From contig NZ_CAKPXS010000054.1 of assembly GCF_934202235.1 (NCBI RefSeq), positions 1-10,436 on the forward strand: a stretch of 10,436 nt of DNA, written 5' to 3'. Positions 7,271 to 10,436 of this stretch are shown piece after piece (within the stretch, counting starts at the first letter, position 1; each line of letters opens with the position of its first letter). The notes below the pieces were generated by a model. It ran no database searches, had not been told where the DNA came from, and worked only from the letters and a program-made list of their open reading frames with translations. The position numbers and the translations under genes are program-made. This DNA comes from an uncultured Limosilactobacillus sp. Lineage in GTDB: Bacteria; Bacillota; Bacilli; Lactobacillales; Lactobacillaceae.

Positions 7271-7295
7271 TTGCTGTTGAAAGGGAGGGTGCAAA

Positions 7296-9179
7296 GTGGC
7301 CAAAATTTCACGGGAACTGATCGACCAGGTCCGTCATTCCGTCGATATTGTCGATGTTATTGGCCAGTACGTTCAGCTCCGGCCAGCCGGGAAGTCACTG
7401 ATGGGGTTATGCCCCTTTCATGATGAGCGGACACCATCCTTTTCTGTGGATGAAAAAAAGCAGCTATTTTACTGTTTTAGCTGCCACCGCGGTGGTAACG
7501 TGTTTCACTTTCTTGAGGACTTAAAAAACGAGGGCTTCCTTGATGCGCTTCGCGAAGTGGCGGCGATGGCCAATATCAGCTTGCCGGCGACTGATAACAA
7601 TATCAGGCGGCAGCAGGTTACTGATCCGCAAGCGCAGCGAAAGCAACAGCTAATTGAAGTTCATCAACTAGCAATGAACCTCTATCACCATATTCTGATG
7701 AATACGCCAGCAGGGGAACCAGCGCGCCAATACCTTGCTAAGCGGGGGATGAGCCGGGAACTAATCGAGCAGTTTCATATTGGGTTTGCGCCGCAGAAGC
7801 GGGTCCTCAAGGCTTTCTTGGCTGATAAGAAGGTGGATTCGCAGCTGCTGCAGCAGTCAGGCCTCTTCGTCAATGGTCAGAATGGACTGAGCGACCGCTT
7901 CTCGTCGCGGGTGATGTTTCCGCTGCTAAATTCACGAGGCAAACCGATTGCTTTTTCGGGACGGTTGTTAGCGAAGAATGCTAACTTACCAAAGTATTTG
8001 AATAGTCCAGAAACAATCCTTTTCCAAAAAAGTTCCACCTTGTTTAACCTTGACCAGGCCAAGTCGGTGGCAAGGAAAAGCGGGAAGCTGTACCTTTTTG
8101 AAGGGTTTATGGACGTCATTTCGGCCTTTGGGGCTAACGTTCATAATGGTGTTGCGTCCCTGGGGACCAGCTTAACTGGCGAACAAGTCGACATGATTAG
8201 CCGCTTAACTAACCAGGTTGACATTTGCTATGACGGGGACCGTCCCGGTCAACAGGCTATTGAGCGGGCACTCAAGCTTTTTGAAGACGAAAGCCAACGC
8301 GTATTGCAGTTACGAGTGGTTCAGCTTCCGGCGGGCATTGACCCTGATGAATATGTTCAGCAATATGGCGGGGAGCAGTTCCGTGAATACCTGCAGAAAA
8401 ACGAGGAAACACCAGCTGAGTTCCGCCTCCGTTATCTTCGGCAGGGGGTTGACTTAAGCAATCAAAACGAGCGGCTTAACTACCTCAATGCCGCCTTAAA
8501 CGTGATTGCTGGCGTCGGTGAACCACTGGCCCGTGACATGTACGTCGGTCAGCTGGCGACTGAGTTCAACCTGGACCGGGAGGCACTGAATCAGCAGCTG
8601 GGTGAATTGCTCGCTAACAGACCTCAACGACAACCGCGACGGCAAAGTGAGTCAACTTATCGACGGCCTGCAACGGCTGCCAGGCAGGGTGCGACTCAAT
8701 CACCAGCGCCGGTCGGGGTGAAATTAACGCGGTTAGAGCTGGCCGAACAATTATTGTTACACACGATACTGCACGACCCGGAAGCATGGGCAACTGTCGT
8801 TCGTTACCCTAATTTTCGCTTTGTGACGGCGACCTTTCAGGAGATCTACCAGGTCGCGGCAAAAATTAAGGCGGCTGACCCTGATCAAGAGATCACCATC
8901 GACCGGGTCATGGGCCGGTTAGCCGACCAACGATTGGCTGCGCAGCTATCGGAGGTTGAATCGCGGCGTGGTAGTGAGGTACTCAACGACCAGGGAATCG
9001 CCGATTGTTTAAAGGTAATTACCCAGCAGCAGCCAATTGAAGAACGAATTCGGCAGAAAAAAGCAGAATTGGCTGAAGCGAGTGCTGTTCATAATGATGA
9101 ATTAGAGAGTAAACTGGTTAATGAACTCATTGACCTTTTTTCTCAGCGAGAAAAACTCAAAACGGAGGAGATTGGCTAG
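7296..9179 (+). CDS. dnaG: DNA primase DnaG
   Basis: DnaG makes RNA primers at the replication fork. The 627-residue protein shows three parts. The N-terminal CHC2 zinc domain has ligands C39, H42, C60 and C63 (CPFH and CFSC). The RNA polymerase core has a TOPRIM fold with EGFMD at 269-273 and the acidic motif DGD at 313-315. A C-terminal helicase-binding domain starts at about residue 480, after a low-complexity linker rich in Gln, Arg, Ala and Pro (about 443-475). Many DnaG proteins have DGDxAG where this one has DGDRPG. The start is GTG at 7296, behind AAGGGAGG (7281-7288). It is followed after two bases by rpoD, the usual primase-sigma pairing of Gram-positive bacteria. Confidence 0.98.
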   Translation: MAKISRELIDQVRHSVDIVDVIGQYVQLRPAGKSLMGLCPFHDERTPSFSVDEKKQLFYCFSCHRGGNVFHFLEDLKNEGFLDALREVAAMANISLPATDNNIRRQQVTDPQAQRKQQLIEVHQLAMNLYHHILMNTPAGEPARQYLAKRGMSRELIEQFHIGFAPQKRVLKAFLADKKVDSQLLQQSGLFVNGQNGLSDRFSSRVMFPLLNSRGKPIAFSGRLLAKNANLPKYLNSPETILFQKSSTLFNLDQAKSVARKSGKLYLFEGFMDVISAFGANVHNGVASLGTSLTGEQVDMISRLTNQVDICYDGDRPGQQAIERALKLFEDESQRVLQLRVVQLPAGIDPDEYVQQYGGEQFREYLQKNEETPAEFRLRYLRQGVDLSNQNERLNYLNAALNVIAGVGEPLARDMYVGQLATEFNLDREALNQQLGELLANRPQRQPRRQSESTYRRPATAARQGATQSPAPVGVKLTRLELAEQLLLHTILHDPEAWATVVRYPNFRFVTATFQEIYQVAAKIKAADPDQEITIDRVMGRLADQRLAAQLSEVESRRGSEVLNDQGIADCLKVITQQQPIEERIRQKKAELAEASAVHNDELESKLVNELIDLFSQREKLKTEEIG

Positions 9180-9181
9180 AT

Positions 9182-10318
<1,137 letters not shown>

Positions 10319-10331
10319 CATTCAGAATTGC

Positions 10332-10359
10332 AAAAAAGACCGCCGCGAGCCAAGCGCTC
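10332..10359 (+). terminator. Remnant of the rpoD terminator, cut by an insertion sequence
   Basis: Six A, then GACCGCCGCGAGC (10338-10350), look like the upstream arm of a strong GC-rich bidirectional terminator. A loop CAAGC (10351-10355) and only GCTC (10356-10359) of the return arm follow, pairing with GAGC (10347-10350). The expected continuation GCGGCGGTC plus a T-run is absent; an IS-like end begins at 10360. What remains can form only about four base pairs with no T-run, so it should no longer terminate. Confidence 0.7.
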
Positions 10360-10366
10360 TGAAGTG

Positions 10367-10414
10367 CCCTACAATTGTTAGACAAAATTGTCTAATGATT
10401 GTGGGGTATTTTTT
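10367..10414 (+). terminator. Hairpin with T-run at the IS left end
   Basis: Bases 10367-10384 pair with 10389-10406 over all 18 positions in RNA of the + strand (15 Watson-Crick and three G-U), around an AAAT loop, followed by TA and six T (10409-10414). It resembles an intrinsic terminator facing into the element. The GTGGGG at 10401-10406, the only ribosome-binding-like stretch before the transposase ATG, is locked in the stem. It may stop read-through from rpoD and so substitute for the lost terminator. Confidence 0.8.
10370..10375 (+). promoter_or_regulatory. Possible -10 box in the IS end
   Basis: TACAAT matches TATAAT at five of six positions and lies 11-16 bases from the element's end. 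In IS3-family circles, joining the two ends builds a strong promoter with its -10 in the left end and its -35 in the right end. The right end is not visible, so this is only a suggestion. Confidence 0.3.
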
Positions 10415-10436
10415 ATGACCAAATATAGCTCAGCAC
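10415..10436 (+). CDS. Transposase OrfA start (partial)
   Basis: ATG at 10415 opens a frame reading MTKYSSA before the window ends. This resembles the first residues of OrfA, the small helix-turn-helix protein of IS3-family elements, which is usually joined to the DDE catalytic OrfB by programmed frameshifting; none of that can be checked here. GTGGGG (10401-10406) could serve as a weak ribosome binding site eight bases upstream, but it lies in the hairpin stem. Seven codons alone would not support a call; position right behind an IS-like end does. Confidence 0.5.

Larger units (their letters stand above)
10360..10436 (+). mobile_element. Left end of an insertion sequence, probably IS3-family (partial)
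   Basis: The sequence switches at 10360 from the interrupted terminator to TGAAGTGCCC, a terminus starting with TG as in IS3-family elements. A long hairpin and T-run then lead directly into a start codon at 10415. The predicted N-terminus MTKYSSA resembles the OrfA transposase starts of IS3/IS150-type elements. The window ends after 77 bases of the element, so the right end, target duplication and transposase body cannot be seen. The family is inferred from little sequence; the insertion itself is supported more strongly, by the cut terminator. Confidence 0.65.

Noticed and set aside
8622..8718. Low-complexity Gln/Arg/Ala/Pro stretch in DnaG as a possible insertion
   Set aside because: It lies at the usual variable linker between the polymerase core and the helicase-binding domain, and the frame is intact.

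Overview
The window is an ordinary housekeeping block from a Gram-positive bacterium of the Lactobacillaceae. The roughly balanced base composition, TTG/GTG/ATG starts behind GGGAG-type ribosome binding sites, a T-box-controlled glyQS pair and the dnaG-rpoD arrangement suggest a higher-GC lactobacillus, Limosilactobacillus-like. The genus is inference; no database comparison was possible. All genes are on the + strand and packed tightly, and no gene-free stretch exceeds about 270 bases.

Region 1 (1-3842) is one probable transcription unit: the 3' end of a yqeY-family gene, then phoH, ybeY, dgkA, era and recO. Starts and stops overlap or lie within about 30 bases. It joins RNA/ribosome maturation (YbeY, Era, PhoH), lipid carrier phosphorylation (DgkA) and recombinational repair (RecO).

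Region 2 (3839-7171) is the glycyl-tRNA synthetase operon. A near-consensus promoter overlaps the recO stop codon and drives a glycine T-box leader. In it can be traced Stem I with a GGC specifier, Stem III, the T-box with TGGA, an antiterminator, and a competing terminator. glyQ and glyS follow.

Region 3 (7172-10318) is the primase/sigma operon dnaG-rpoD, with a perfect 11-bp inverted repeat in the gap before dnaG.

Region 4 (10319-10436) is the one irregular part. The downstream arm of the predicted rpoD terminator is missing, because an insertion sequence, probably IS3-family, begins after only four bases of that arm. The visible IS end carries an 18-bp hairpin followed by a T-run directly before the transposase start codon; its wobble pairs work only in RNA read into the element. 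The transposase is cut by the window edge after seven codons. I see no CRISPR array, tRNA, rRNA, phage gene or defence system. The end region is the place for a second look.
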